Shown: positions 29,172 through 37,441 of the stretch, in pieces
How the letters are laid out: each line of letters opens with the position of its first letter
Numbering within the stretch: the first letter of the stretch is position 1
Assembly: GCF_003345355.1 (NCBI RefSeq)
Contig: NZ_QQNB01000001.1
Coordinates: forward strand, 496,001 to 560,000
Direction of reading: 5' to 3'
DNA: 64,000 bases
Source of the DNA: Sphingomonas aracearum
GTDB lineage: Bacteria; Pseudomonadota; Alphaproteobacteria; Sphingomonadales; Sphingomonadaceae
Made by a program: the position numbers and the translations under genes
Notes under the pieces: generated by a model
What the model was told of the DNA's origin: nothing
Database searches by the model: none
What the model saw: the letters and a program-made list of their open reading frames with translations, nothing else

Positions 29172-29473
29172 TGGCTTAGCTCTCTGACGACTCTGACCAC
29201 GATCGACCCAAATCGCTTCGGTTTCCTCCGTGGAGATTACCCGGCGATTGCCTAGAAGGCCAGCGAAGACTGAGAACAGGAAGAGAACCCGGCCGGTCGA
29301 TGCCGCCATGCGATCGCTACTGACCACCAGCCGGATAGGTGGGTGCTGTTCCGGCAGCTGCAAGTCCGCCCAGGTGAACGCAGCAGTCCCGACTTACGGC
29401 ACTGGATGCCATGGGGCGCACCGTCTTCAGGCCGATGCGATCCTGCCTCCGACCAAAAGAAGGAGCACCCATC
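29172..29473. promoter_or_regulatory. Divergent dinB / integrase control region at the left island end
   Basis: About 300 bp between the probable TTG of dinB (minus) and the TTG of the integrase (plus). It contains an exact SOS box (29274-29288) and one GGCGATTGCC (29243-29252), a word that recurs near the right end and may be an integrase arm site. Promoters for both genes should lie here; I could not assign -35/-10 elements confidently. Frames open across it show no conserved protein. Confidence 0.5.
29274..29288 (-). promoter_or_regulatory. Alphaproteobacterial SOS box (GTTC-N7-GTTC)
   Basis: On the minus strand this reads GTTCTCTTCCTGTTC, an exact match to the LexA operator known from alphaproteobacteria. 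It lies about 100 bp upstream of the dinB start and about 185 bp upstream of the integrase, inside element DNA. LexA could thus control the polymerase, the integrase or both. Confidence 0.7.
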
Positions 29474-30850
29474 TTGCCGCGAGAACGCCGCACCCTCACG
29501 AAGGACACCGTCAAGTCGATCCCGCCGTCCGCGCCAGGCCGCAAGGAATTCGTCTGGGATGACCGTCTCCTCGGCTTCGGAGCCTACCGCCGAACCGATG
29601 GCATCGTCGTGTTCGTCTACCAGTACCGCGTGCCGATGCGGCCCGCGCGCCGCATCACGATCGGCAGGCTCGGCGACGTAACGCCCGCGCAGGCTCGCGA
29701 CATCGCGCAGGAGCATGCCTTCCAGAAGAGCCGTGGCATCGACCCCGTCGACAAGCGTCGCGCGGAGGCCAAGGAGGCCGACGCCTCCAGGTCCCTGGTC
29801 ATGAAGACGTACGTCGCCGACTACATCGAACGGCGCAGGATCGAGCAGCGTCCGCTCATCCTGCAGCACGAGCGCATCCTGTCACGCGATGTGGCGGGCC
29901 TCATGCCCGACGTCCGCGTCGATCGCATCACCACGTCCGACATCGACGCGTTCCTCGCCGAACTCGCGAAGCGTTCGATCTCGGCCCGGACCTGGGGGCT
30001 CATCTACCTCAAGGTCATCATGAACGACGCCAAGCGGAGGGGTACGATCGTCCGGTCCGCAGCCGATGCCTACAAGGTGCCCGACAGGGTCGAGCGCGAG
30101 CGGGTGCTGAAGCTGTTCGAACTGCAGCGCATCCTCGAGGCGTGCAGCGACATGCGCGACACGCACGGCCTCGTGTACGAATGCATCCTCCGGACCCTGC
30201 GGCGGAAGGAGGAGATCGCAGCAATGGTCTGGGAGGAGATCGACCAGGCGACCTGGGAATGGATCGTGCCGGCGGAGCGGACGAAGCAGAGCGAGCCGGT
30301 CGTCATGACCCTGCCGCCGCAGGTCGTCGCGATCATCGAGCGCCTCCACCCCGACAAGAGGAGGAGGAAGGGCTTCGTCTTCAGCTACGATGGTCGCAAG
30401 TCGATCAAGGTCGGTGCGGAACAGGATCGGAGGCGCATCGATGCCCACATCCAGCAGCGCCTCGATCTGGCGGAGGAGAAGAGCGGATCCGCCTTCACGT
30501 TCGAGCACTGGGTCCCTCACGACAGCAGGACCACCGGCGCGACGATCCTGGCCGACGAGCCGTTCGACGTGCCCACCGACGACATCGAGCTCGCGCTCGG
30601 CCACAAGGTTCCGAAGAGCAAGTACAACCGTGCGCAGCGCAAGGCCGCGGTCAATCGGGCGATCGCGATCTGGAACGGCTATCTCGACGGCATCATGGAA
30701 CGTCCCGACGCCTGGCCCGGAGGACGTGACCTGCCCGAACTGGGCAGGTTCGAGACGAAGCCGCTGTGGACGCGCATCCGCGCCACCTGGCCGCAGCGCA
30801 AGGCCGACGATGCACGGGTGAAGAAGGCCCGGAAGGGGAATGCGAAGTAG
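29474..30850 (+). CDS. Tyrosine site-specific integrase
   Basis: 458 residues from a TTG preceded by AAAAGAAGGAG at good spacing; an upstream ATG in frame lacks such a site. The N-terminus has the DUF4102-like arm domain (FVWDDRLLGFGAYRR, then ITIGRLGDVTPAQARDIAQE). Catalytic residues follow the family order: Arg in LRRKEEIAAMVW (about residue 241), Lys in AERTKQSEP, His-x-x-Arg in WVPHDSRTTGA (about 347), His in LGHK, and the Tyr nucleophile in SKYNRAQ (about 382). It lies at the left end of the island and is its probable integration enzyme, acting on dinB. Confidence 0.93.
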   Translation: MPRERRTLTKDTVKSIPPSAPGRKEFVWDDRLLGFGAYRRTDGIVVFVYQYRVPMRPARRITIGRLGDVTPAQARDIAQEHAFQKSRGIDPVDKRRAEAKEADASRSLVMKTYVADYIERRRIEQRPLILQHERILSRDVAGLMPDVRVDRITTSDIDAFLAELAKRSISARTWGLIYLKVIMNDAKRRGTIVRSAADAYKVPDRVERERVLKLFELQRILEACSDMRDTHGLVYECILRTLRRKEEIAAMVWEEIDQATWEWIVPAERTKQSEPVVMTLPPQVVAIIERLHPDKRRRKGFVFSYDGRKSIKVGAEQDRRRIDAHIQQRLDLAEEKSGSAFTFEHWVPHDSRTTGATILADEPFDVPTDDIELALGHKVPKSKYNRAQRKAAVNRAIAIWNGYLDGIMERPDAWPGGRDLPELGRFETKPLWTRIRATWPQRKADDARVKKARKGNAK

Positions 30851-30980
30851 GACCTGGCGGTCAGGCCATCGGCACCGTGGACACAGGAAGGTCGAACGCT
30901 CTACCTTCATGGGATGCCGTGGAGGGAGGAAAGAATCCATCCGCTCGGCAGATTCCTGAACGCCGGTCGGAGAATGACGG

Positions 30981-31919
30981 ATGTCCATCGAACAGTCGGT
31001 TGCGCGAGACCCGATCGAAGCGGCCGACTGGGAGAAGTGGTACGGCGATCCGGCCAAGTGGCCCGCAAGCAGGCACGCCTTCCTGGCCGACGTCGCCATG
31101 CGACTGGCGCGGGTCATGTGCTACCCCTGGTACGACGACCTCTTCGTGGCCGCGGGGCGGACCGAGATGTCCCAACCGCGGCCCGACCTGTTCCTGAGTC
31201 ATCCGGAATGGTCACCCTACCGTGATGGCTCGGGCGTCATCGGCGTCGACCCCGACGTCGAAGCGGGGTTCTGGCGTCCGGACGACTGGACCGAGGAAGA
31301 GGAGGCTGCCCTCGATCGAGCCGACGCCCACAACAACTACCGTCACGCTGGACGAGTGGCAGTGAGGGCGGTCGCACGCGGGATCGCCCTGCTGGCGGCC
31401 AGCGGAAGAATCAGCACCATCGGGATGCCGCAGGACGGCTCCCCCTCGATCCCGATCGATCCCGGCGACTGGGAACTGATCGATCCCATCGATCGCATCG
31501 CGTCCTGCCGGCTGACGCCGGGCGATCGCACGGCGCCGGGCTCATCCGGCACCCACCTCGTGTTCGTCGACGGGAACCAGCTCGAGAAACGGCTGCGCGC
31601 GTATGCCCGTGACAACCAGGTGTCGTTGAACGACGGCGGCATCACCGTGATCGACGACGGACTCCTCGGTGCACCGAAGCAGGCTCCTACGGCGTACGTG
31701 GAGAAGATCTGCGAGGACGCCATGCGCGAGCATCTCAGCGAAGCGGAGAACAAGGACATCACCAGCGAAGCGCTGAAGAAAGCGGTCGAAGCGCGGACGA
31801 ACCGGGAGTTCTCGGCGAAGGTCTTCCAACGGGCCCGCGCCAGACTGCTGCCGGACTTCCCAGAGTGGGCCAGGCCAGGTCGACGTCGAGGACCGCAGGG
31901 GCCGCGCAGGGGGCACTGA
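30981..31919 (+). CDS. Hypothetical protein of the island
   Basis: 312 residues, hydrophilic and Trp/Asp-rich at the N-terminus (ADWEKWYGDPAKWPAS, YPWYDDLFVAAG). The C-terminus is helical and very basic (AKVFQRARARLLPDFPEWA then GRRRGPQGPRRGH), with a repeated-helix stretch (EDAMREHLSEAENKDITSEA) that could contact DNA. I recognise no family. It stands between the integrase and another unknown gene on the same strand. Confidence 0.6.
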   Translation: MSIEQSVARDPIEAADWEKWYGDPAKWPASRHAFLADVAMRLARVMCYPWYDDLFVAAGRTEMSQPRPDLFLSHPEWSPYRDGSGVIGVDPDVEAGFWRPDDWTEEEEAALDRADAHNNYRHAGRVAVRAVARGIALLAASGRISTIGMPQDGSPSIPIDPGDWELIDPIDRIASCRLTPGDRTAPGSSGTHLVFVDGNQLEKRLRAYARDNQVSLNDGGITVIDDGLLGAPKQAPTAYVEKICEDAMREHLSEAENKDITSEALKKAVEARTNREFSAKVFQRARARLLPDFPEWARPGRRRGPQGPRRGH

Positions 31920-31994
31920 AGGACGCGGATCTTCGGATGGACGAGAGAATCCATGGAAAGACATCCGGGATGCATTCCCAGGGATGAAATAGAA

Positions 31995-32777
31995 ATGGCC
32001 AAGGTTCAGCTCACCGACCGCGAGTATCCGCACATCGTCGAAACCGGTCTGGACCGGAACACGCACGTGCGTGTCGATCTGTTCGTCGACCTCCAGGGCG
32101 ACGACGTGGAGAGGATGCTGCATGCGTTCGGCATGCTTCAGGACACGCCGCCGACCGAAGCCCAACGCCTGCTGCTGATCAACTACGTCTGCCGGCACAC
32201 CACCCGTAGCAACACGTCGCATTGCATCGTCTGGTCGCCGACGTCGTGCACCTACGTCTCCGCCAACGGCCCCGCCGTCGATGGCGACCGGCCTCCGGTC
32301 GCGGATCACTGCGACGCGCGCGATTACGATCGCGTTCCCTTCCGAACGGTGGACTGCACCGTCATCGCGCTGCCTGAAGGCCGCTACAACGAGTACCTGT
32401 CCGTCCGCCTCCTCGACGCGGATCACGTCGAGGTGTCGTCGGCATCCCCCGCGATGATCGGCTACCTCGATGAGACGCCGACCTTCGGCACGGATCCGAT
32501 CCTGCCGTTCCTTGATGCGGACGGCGACTTCGTGCCGCCGACGCACTTCCGCGGCGTGAAGGTGACGGGGGTCATGAAGGGGCCGATCCTGCTCGGCCCG
32601 ATACAGCCGGACGGGACAATCCGTCACGTGGTCCGACGCTGGCCTGCCGACGTGTGGGACGCCTGTCGCAAGGTCGCCGAGGGCACACTGCCCAAGGAGA
32701 CCCTGCTCGCCGCCTGGCACGCAGTCGCGCCGTCCAGTGACACCCTCAATCTCGTAGGCGTGCGACTGGCCGCATAG
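31995..32777 (+). CDS. Hypothetical protein of the island
   Basis: 260 residues from the ATG at 31995, which follows GGGATGAAATAGAA; an ATG 14 codons earlier is in frame but begins with unlikely sequence. The protein is acidic and beta-rich, with no membrane segments and no known motif (features: VDLFVDLQGDDVERMLHAFG, VVRRWPADVWDACRKVA). It is followed by a strong terminator, so it ends the first transcript of the island. Confidence 0.65.
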   Translation: MAKVQLTDREYPHIVETGLDRNTHVRVDLFVDLQGDDVERMLHAFGMLQDTPPTEAQRLLLINYVCRHTTRSNTSHCIVWSPTSCTYVSANGPAVDGDRPPVADHCDARDYDRVPFRTVDCTVIALPEGRYNEYLSVRLLDADHVEVSSASPAMIGYLDETPTFGTDPILPFLDADGDFVPPTHFRGVKVTGVMKGPILLGPIQPDGTIRHVVRRWPADVWDACRKVAEGTLPKETLLAAWHAVAPSSDTLNLVGVRLAA

Positions 32778-32803
32778 TCGACGCCCCACTCCGGTTCTGA
32801 TCC

Positions 32804-32837
32804 AAGGCCCATCCGCCAACTGGCGGGTGGGCCTTTT
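32804..32837 (+). terminator. Rho-independent terminator
   Basis: AAGGCCCATCCGCC pairs with GGCGGGTGGGCCTT across a short loop (one G-T pair), followed by a T run (TTTT). It closes the unit that starts with the integrase. Confidence 0.85.
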
Positions 32838-32986
32838 CGGTATGCCATTCCTCTGACAGATCCAGGTAAATCTCCTGCTGCAATCTCACCCCCTGCGGGA
32901 CGACATTCGGACTGTTTGAACGAGATTTCCGCCTCCTACCACGGACTTGCCAGGCCATTCCGGTCCGGCAGCCAAGGAGGCGAAGC

Positions 32987-33340
32987 ATGAACGTCAACTA
33001 CATCAGCCCGAACACCGCCAGGATGGTCAGCCCGAACGGCTACGTCGTCTCGATCGGTGCTGCGGGTTCCGGGAAGAACCGCCCCGCCAGGACGCCCAAT
33101 GCCGCCGATCACGACGACGAGGCGCCGCGCCGCCGGCTGATGACCACCACCGAGGCCGCGACGTACTGCGGGCTGGCCAAGAACACGTTGGAGAAGATGC
33201 GCCTCTACGGCCGCAAGGGCGACAACTCGCCCCGCTTCATCAAGCTGGGGACGGCCGTCAGGTACCACCCGGACGATCTCGACGTCTGGATCGACCGCAA
33301 CCGCGCCATCACCACCAGCGAGTACGACTCCACCAACTGA
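32987..33340 (+). CDS. Excisionase/AlpA-like helix-turn-helix protein
   Basis: 117 residues, with AAGGAGG before the ATG. The C-terminal 60 form a MerR-type HTH_17 domain: MTTTEAATYCGLAKNTLEKM, then RFIKLGTAVRYHPDDLDVWI. This is the shape of excisionases and AlpA-type activators carried by satellites and integrative elements. It may control excision or the downstream primase operon. The first 50 residues are a flexible, unrelated extension. Confidence 0.85.
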   Translation: MNVNYISPNTARMVSPNGYVVSIGAAGSGKNRPARTPNAADHDDEAPRRRLMTTTEAATYCGLAKNTLEKMRLYGRKGDNSPRFIKLGTAVRYHPDDLDVWIDRNRAITTSEYDSTN

Positions 33341-33466
33341 TCCGCCTGCCTCCGCTGGCCCACGGCTTCAGTCGTGGGTCCGCGACCCGCCGCGGCGTCG
33401 GCAGAACGCAGCAAGTCAGCAGCGACCGGCTCCGTCCAGCGGGCCGGCGACAACGAGGACATCGTC

Positions 33467-34141
33467 ATGGACAACGTACACCGCCTTCCGCTCGCGAGCG
33501 GAAACCTCTCGCCCGACCAGATCGCGCTGATCCACCGCGCATCGAAGACCAGCTCCGAGCCGCCCGCGCTGCTCGTGCGTCTCGCCACCCTCCTCGGATG
33601 TTCGGCGTCCAGCATCGCGGCGGCTCCGATCGAACTGATCGACCGGCAGCAGGGTCTGCTGAAGCTGCCCGATCCGTCCGGCAGGATGACCGAGGTCGCG
33701 GTGGGATATGCCGCTGCGGCGGCGGTGGTCGCGGCTGCGGGGACCAGGACGCGTGGCCCGCTCGTCGTCGACACCTACGGCAAGGTGGTGACCTGCGACC
33801 TGGACACTGAGGACTACGCGAAGGAGATCCTGGCGGCGAACGTGCCCGCAACCAGCACCTTCGACTGGAGCCTGGCGCTCATCCGGGACTCCATCTTCGG
33901 CCAGCTCGTCGACTTCGGAACGCCGATGCTGGTGGCGGCTGCGCAGGCGGGCATCGGCCCGGAGTGGCCAGAAGGCACGAAGCGCGAGGACATGCTGCTC
34001 AACCAGCGGGCGGCCGCCGACTGGTGGACGTACCGCATGGGACTGCGTCCTCCGTCGCCGTTCGTGCTGGCCCATGCCGTCACCCGGGTCATTCTCGGCG
34101 GCGGTGGTGCGAACGACCTGCATTCCCGCCGCTCGAGCTGA
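33467..34141 (+). CDS. Hypothetical protein of the island
   Basis: 224 residues from the ATG at 33467 (GAGG eight bases upstream). Predominantly helical, with an Ala-rich stretch (VGYAAAAAVVAAAG) and a C-terminal helical part (DWWTYRMGLRPPSPFVLAHA). No catalytic motif is evident and I recognise no family. It sits between the AlpA-like gene and the primase, so a replication or control role is possible but unproven. Confidence 0.55.
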   Translation: MDNVHRLPLASGNLSPDQIALIHRASKTSSEPPALLVRLATLLGCSASSIAAAPIELIDRQQGLLKLPDPSGRMTEVAVGYAAAAAVVAAAGTRTRGPLVVDTYGKVVTCDLDTEDYAKEILAANVPATSTFDWSLALIRDSIFGQLVDFGTPMLVAAAQAGIGPEWPEGTKREDMLLNQRAAADWWTYRMGLRPPSPFVLAHAVTRVILGGGGANDLHSRRSS

Positions 34142-34155
34142 GTTCGTGAAGGGTG

Positions 34156-34263
34156 CCCGGCGCCATGGCGCCGGGTCGGGATGGTTGCGCCCGCGCGCGG
34201 ACGCGCGGGCGGATCTCCGATGAAAGTGACTGCGGCGCGGAGGCGCCGGCCGGCTTGAGCCGG
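34156..34263. repeat. Cluster of three hairpins upstream of the primase gene
   Basis: A perfect 20-bp palindrome (CCCGGCGCCATGGCGCCGGG, 34156-34175), a 9-bp stem with four-base loop (GCCCGCGCG at 34189-34197 with CGCGCGGGC at 34202-34210), and a CCGGCT/AGCCGG stem at 34250-34263 lie within 110 bp. No T run follows them. They could be an attenuator, a replication origin or a protein-binding region for the primase module. Confidence 0.6.
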
Positions 34264-34341
34264 GCGGTGGAGGCAGGGGCCGAAGGAAAGAGGCCCCAGA
34301 CCACCGCGAACGTGGCGATTGACCAGCGAAGGAGCATGCAC

Positions 34342-35310
34342 ATGGACAGCATCGGCCTCCCGGCCAGATACATGGACGGGAAGGGGCGCATCGACGTCGC
34401 CCGCATCAAGGCGGAGACCTCGATCGCCCGGGTCGCGGCAGAAGCGACCGACCTGAAGAAGAGCGGCGACGAACTGAAGGGGCTGTGTCCCTTCCACCCG
34501 GAGGACACCGCCAGCTTCTTCGTCAACGAGGGCAAGCGGGTCTTCCACTGCCACGGCTGCGAAGCCGGCGGCGACGTGATCGAGCTCCACCGGCGTCTCC
34601 ATCACGTCGACTTCCGGCAGGCATGTTTCGATCTCGTCGGCACCGCGATCGTCGTGCCGACGATGCTCGAGAACCCGGACCTCGTCGCGATGCGTCGCGC
34701 GGAGTCGGTGAGGCGAGCGCGTCAGATCTGGCGGGAAGCGATGCCGATCGCCTGGTCGCTGAGCGAGACGTACTTCATCAACCGCGGGATCGGCGACGAT
34801 ATTCCCGGATCGATCCGCCACTCGCACGTCGCGCGCTGGTGGGATGCGGACGGTCGAGAGGGTCGACGCGAGCCGGCGATGATCGCGGCGCTGCAGGACC
34901 GCGATGGCCGGGTAGGTGGCATCCAGCGCACCTTCCTCGACCACGAGGGGCGCAAGTCGACGCGGGGCACGCCGAGGCTGTCGCTCGGCCGGGTGCGGGG
35001 CTGCGCCGTCCGCTTCGGTCCCGTCGCGGAGACGGTGATGCTGGCGGCGAGCGTCGAGGACGGACTGGCGGTGAGGCTCATGTTCCCGGGCGCCAGCGTG
35101 TGGGCGGCGGTGGGCGACGGCAACCTGCCGCACGTCCGGTTCCCGGCGGCGGTCAGACGCGTGATCGTCTGCGGTGATGCGGACGAACCGGGCAGGATCG
35201 CCGCCGCCGCTGCGATGGCGGCGTACGCCAGTGTCGGTCTCACCGTGGAGGACCTCGTCCCCCGTGCCGGCAAGGACTTCAACGAGGAGTGGCTGCTCCT
35301 CCACGCCTGA
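34342..35310 (+). CDS. DNA primase-like protein with CHC2 zinc finger and Toprim domain
   Basis: 322 residues. The N-terminal CHC2 zinc-binding motif is complete: CPFH near residue 51 and FHCHGC about 25 residues later (LKGLCPFHPEDTASFFVNEG). The C-terminal half carries a short Toprim-type core (ASVEDGLAV with Glu, then CGDADEPG with the Asp pair). GAAGGAG precedes the ATG at 34342 at proper spacing; an earlier ATG at 34336 is too close to it. Such primases are typical of P4-like satellites and integrative elements and suggest the element can start its own replication. No helicase domain is fused. Confidence 0.85.
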   Translation: MDSIGLPARYMDGKGRIDVARIKAETSIARVAAEATDLKKSGDELKGLCPFHPEDTASFFVNEGKRVFHCHGCEAGGDVIELHRRLHHVDFRQACFDLVGTAIVVPTMLENPDLVAMRRAESVRRARQIWREAMPIAWSLSETYFINRGIGDDIPGSIRHSHVARWWDADGREGRREPAMIAALQDRDGRVGGIQRTFLDHEGRKSTRGTPRLSLGRVRGCAVRFGPVAETVMLAASVEDGLAVRLMFPGASVWAAVGDGNLPHVRFPAAVRRVIVCGDADEPGRIAAAAAMAAYASVGLTVEDLVPRAGKDFNEEWLLLHA

Positions 35311-35392
35311 GCAGCGACCCCGATCCAGTCGGCGATGCACCATCGTCGCCATCCATGCGCCGCCGTGCGGATGACATCCCAAGGAGAATGAC

Positions 35393-36106
35393 ATGCCGAA
35401 GAAGAAGCCCAACGCCGTCTCGCTGCCCGCTATCGTCAAGCCGCCCGCTGGCGCACGCCTGCCGCTCAGGGAGGACGGTGGCCTCGTGAAGGTCGATGCC
35501 GTCTACCGCATCGCCGACGTGCACCCCACCGCGGATGGGCCGTGGAGCGGCGAGGCGAACAAGATCGCCTGGACCGATCCGGCGTCCGGATACGCCTGCA
35601 TCATCCGCCGATCGCCGCTGTATCAGCACCTCTGCGGATACGTCGCGGTCCCCCCGGGCCATCCGCTGTTCGGTCGTGAATACGGCACGATGCTGGGCAT
35701 CATGATCGGCGTGCACGGCGGTATCGACTATTCGCACGTCTGCGAGCGCGATGCGCCCGAGGATCGCAGCATCTGCCACGTCGCCGTGGACCTCGGATCC
35801 CGGCGGGAGGTCCGCAGGACCGTCGCGGACGATCGTGATGGCCACGACGATGACGACGCATGGTGGTTCGGCTTCAGCTGCGACCAGCGGGACGACCTCG
35901 TCCCGCTGGACACCCGCCATCCAGGCAGCGACAAGACCCCGGCGTTCGGCGTCGACGATCCCACCTACAAGACCGAGGCATTCGTCTACGGCGAGTGCGT
36001 GCGCCTCGCGGCACAGCTGAAGGCGATCGGAGAGGACCGCGACCCCCGGGCAGCCGATCCCGGTCCGACACTCATCCCCGCCTCGAACCTGGAGTACAGA
36101 CGTTGA
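35393..36106 (+). CDS. Conserved phage/mobile-element protein of unknown function
   Basis: 237 residues. The middle holds a pattern that I know from phage and prophage proteins: CGYVAVPPGHPLFG, then VHGGIDYSHVC and WWFGFSCDQRDDLVPLD. No activity is known to me. AAGGAGAATGAC precedes the ATG. Its stop overlaps the next gene's start (TTGA), so the pair is co-translated. Confidence 0.65.
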   Translation: MPKKKPNAVSLPAIVKPPAGARLPLREDGGLVKVDAVYRIADVHPTADGPWSGEANKIAWTDPASGYACIIRRSPLYQHLCGYVAVPPGHPLFGREYGTMLGIMIGVHGGIDYSHVCERDAPEDRSICHVAVDLGSRREVRRTVADDRDGHDDDDAWWFGFSCDQRDDLVPLDTRHPGSDKTPAFGVDDPTYKTEAFVYGECVRLAAQLKAIGEDRDPRAADPGPTLIPASNLEYRR

Positions 36107-36912
36107 CCCCGCGCGTCTGCGATCCCGAGCTGCCCTGGGGCAACTGGCTGCGGGGCGAACACGTCGATGGCGAGACGGTCTTCGTCGACGAGGAGACCGG
36201 CGAACGTTGGCCATCGATGCGCGCGGCGTTCTGGAACGGTCGGCTGCGGATGCCGGACCATTTCGGCAGGACGCCGCACGAACTGCTCGAGACGATGCAT
36301 GCCGTGCTCGTCGCTACGATCAGGCGCAAGCCGACGATCGGTGAGCAGGCGGGAGACATCTTCCAGTCCAGCAAGCTGTACCTCCTCCTGTTCCACCTCT
36401 GGCTCGCCCAGGAAGGACTGGTCGAACTGACGGAGGATGGCCGCGGTGCCAAGGCCGTGACGGCGGAGGGGATGGCCGTGATCCACATGCTGCTTGCGAC
36501 CCGCCCGTACGACGTGCGGAGGCAGCGACCGTCCGCCGCGACCATCGCCCAGCTGTGCGAGCTCGGCCTCGGCCCGGAGGGGCGGGAGGACAGGCTGGCG
36601 CGCGTCGAGAAGGCCGCGGCCCGCTGGGACGTCGCATTTCTCCGTCGACGCGAGGGCGGGCAGCCGTCGATCATCCTGTCGAAGCGCGGAGACGGTGTCG
36701 TGCCGATCTTCGAGACGGTATGGACGCTCGGGCTGGGCACGACGGAGCGGCGCGACCGCTTCTACGAATGGATCTGTCACCGGATGGACCGATGGCCGGC
36801 GTGGGGCGAACTGGCGACCCGCTACGGATCGGACCGGCTGACCCATCATATGCTGGAGGTCGCGGCGGCGGCGCTCATCGACACGAGCGATGCGATGCAG
36901 GCGATCGCTTAA
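36103..36912 (+). CDS. Hypothetical protein of the island
   Basis: 269 residues from a TTG that overlaps the previous stop (TTGA) with GGAG eight bases upstream. A helical region around residues 75-130 (SKLYLLLFHLWLAQEGLVEL, AVTAEGMAVIHMLLATRP) could be a winged-helix fold. No known family. It is followed by a perfect 13-bp inverted repeat. Confidence 0.6.
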   Translation: MTPRVCDPELPWGNWLRGEHVDGETVFVDEETGERWPSMRAAFWNGRLRMPDHFGRTPHELLETMHAVLVATIRRKPTIGEQAGDIFQSSKLYLLLFHLWLAQEGLVELTEDGRGAKAVTAEGMAVIHMLLATRPYDVRRQRPSAATIAQLCELGLGPEGREDRLARVEKAAARWDVAFLRRREGGQPSIILSKRGDGVVPIFETVWTLGLGTTERRDRFYEWICHRMDRWPAWGELATRYGSDRLTHHMLEVAAAALIDTSDAMQAIA

Positions 36913-36940
36913 ACCACGGTCGACGATTCATGGGAAAGGT

Positions 36941-36978
36941 GGGAACGGCTCGGCGCATATCGCAACCGAGCCGTTCCC
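36941..36978. repeat. Perfect 13-bp inverted repeat
   Basis: GGGAACGGCTCGG (36941-36953) and CCGAGCCGTTCCC (36966-36978) are exact complements around a 12-base loop, CGCATATCGCAA. It lies between convergent genes and may terminate both, although there is no T run. The loop resembles the GCATAT repeats upstream of the cytosine methyltransferase. Confidence 0.75.
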
Positions 36979-37037
36979 ATCCACGTCCATCTCTCAGTGC
37001 GGATGGGTGTCGCAGCGATGGTTGGCAATCGCTGGCA

Positions 37038-37397
37038 TCACTTGGTCGACGACACCGCCCTCCGTAGGAGGGCCAACTGATCGAGCAGAAGGTTCGGATC
37101 TCCTCCGCCCGCAAGGAAGTCGCGACAACGGTCCATCACTTCGCGGTCCACCGCAACACCTGCGTTGCGTCGGCCTCGCGTTCGGGTCGAAGACGGATGC
37201 GGGAGCATCGCCACTCGCATACTCACATATTCGTCCAGACGCTTCACCCGATCGGTGTAACGGATCAGCTGTCCCTTGCGCGCGCGCGACACCAAGGGCT
37301 GATCCACGCCCGCACCTCTGCCGATCTCCACCTGAGAGGGGAGACCCGGGGTCTTCAGCCGCTTCGCTAGATCCTTCAACAGCGATTGGTGGTCCAT
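37038..37397 (-). CDS. Helix-turn-helix regulator divergent from the cytosine methyltransferase
   Basis: 119 residues. The first 70 resemble a Cro/C1-type DNA-binding domain (LPSQVEIGRGAGVDQPLVSR, then RKGQLIRYTDRVKRLDEYV); the rest is an unassigned helical tail (DREVMDRCRDFLAGGGDPNL). Start codons of this gene and the methyltransferase are 44 bp apart, as for the control (C) protein of a restriction-modification locus. A role in holding methyltransferase expression in check is inferred. Confidence 0.75.
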   Translation of the reverse strand: MDHQSLLKDLAKRLKTPGLPSQVEIGRGAGVDQPLVSRARKGQLIRYTDRVKRLDEYVSMRVAMLPHPSSTRTRGRRNAGVAVDREVMDRCRDFLAGGGDPNLLLDQLALLRRAVSSTK

Positions 37398-37402
37398 GGC
37401 GC

Positions 37403-37426
37403 TTGCATATATCGCATATTCGCATT
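37403..37426. promoter_or_regulatory. GCATAT repeats: candidate operator
   Basis: TTGCATATATCGCATATTCGCATT carries three GCAT words spaced eight to nine bases apart in the 44-bp gap between the HTH gene and the methyltransferase. It is AT-rich in a GC-rich region and must overlap both promoters, so it is the likely binding site of the adjacent HTH protein. Confidence 0.5.
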
Positions 37427-37441
37427 AAAAGCTATGTGATT

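Noticed and set aside
36890..37441. 184-codon in-frame extension upstream of the cytosine methyltransferase
   Set aside because: It runs antisense through the HTH gene and its promoter; motif I begins directly after the ATG at 37442.
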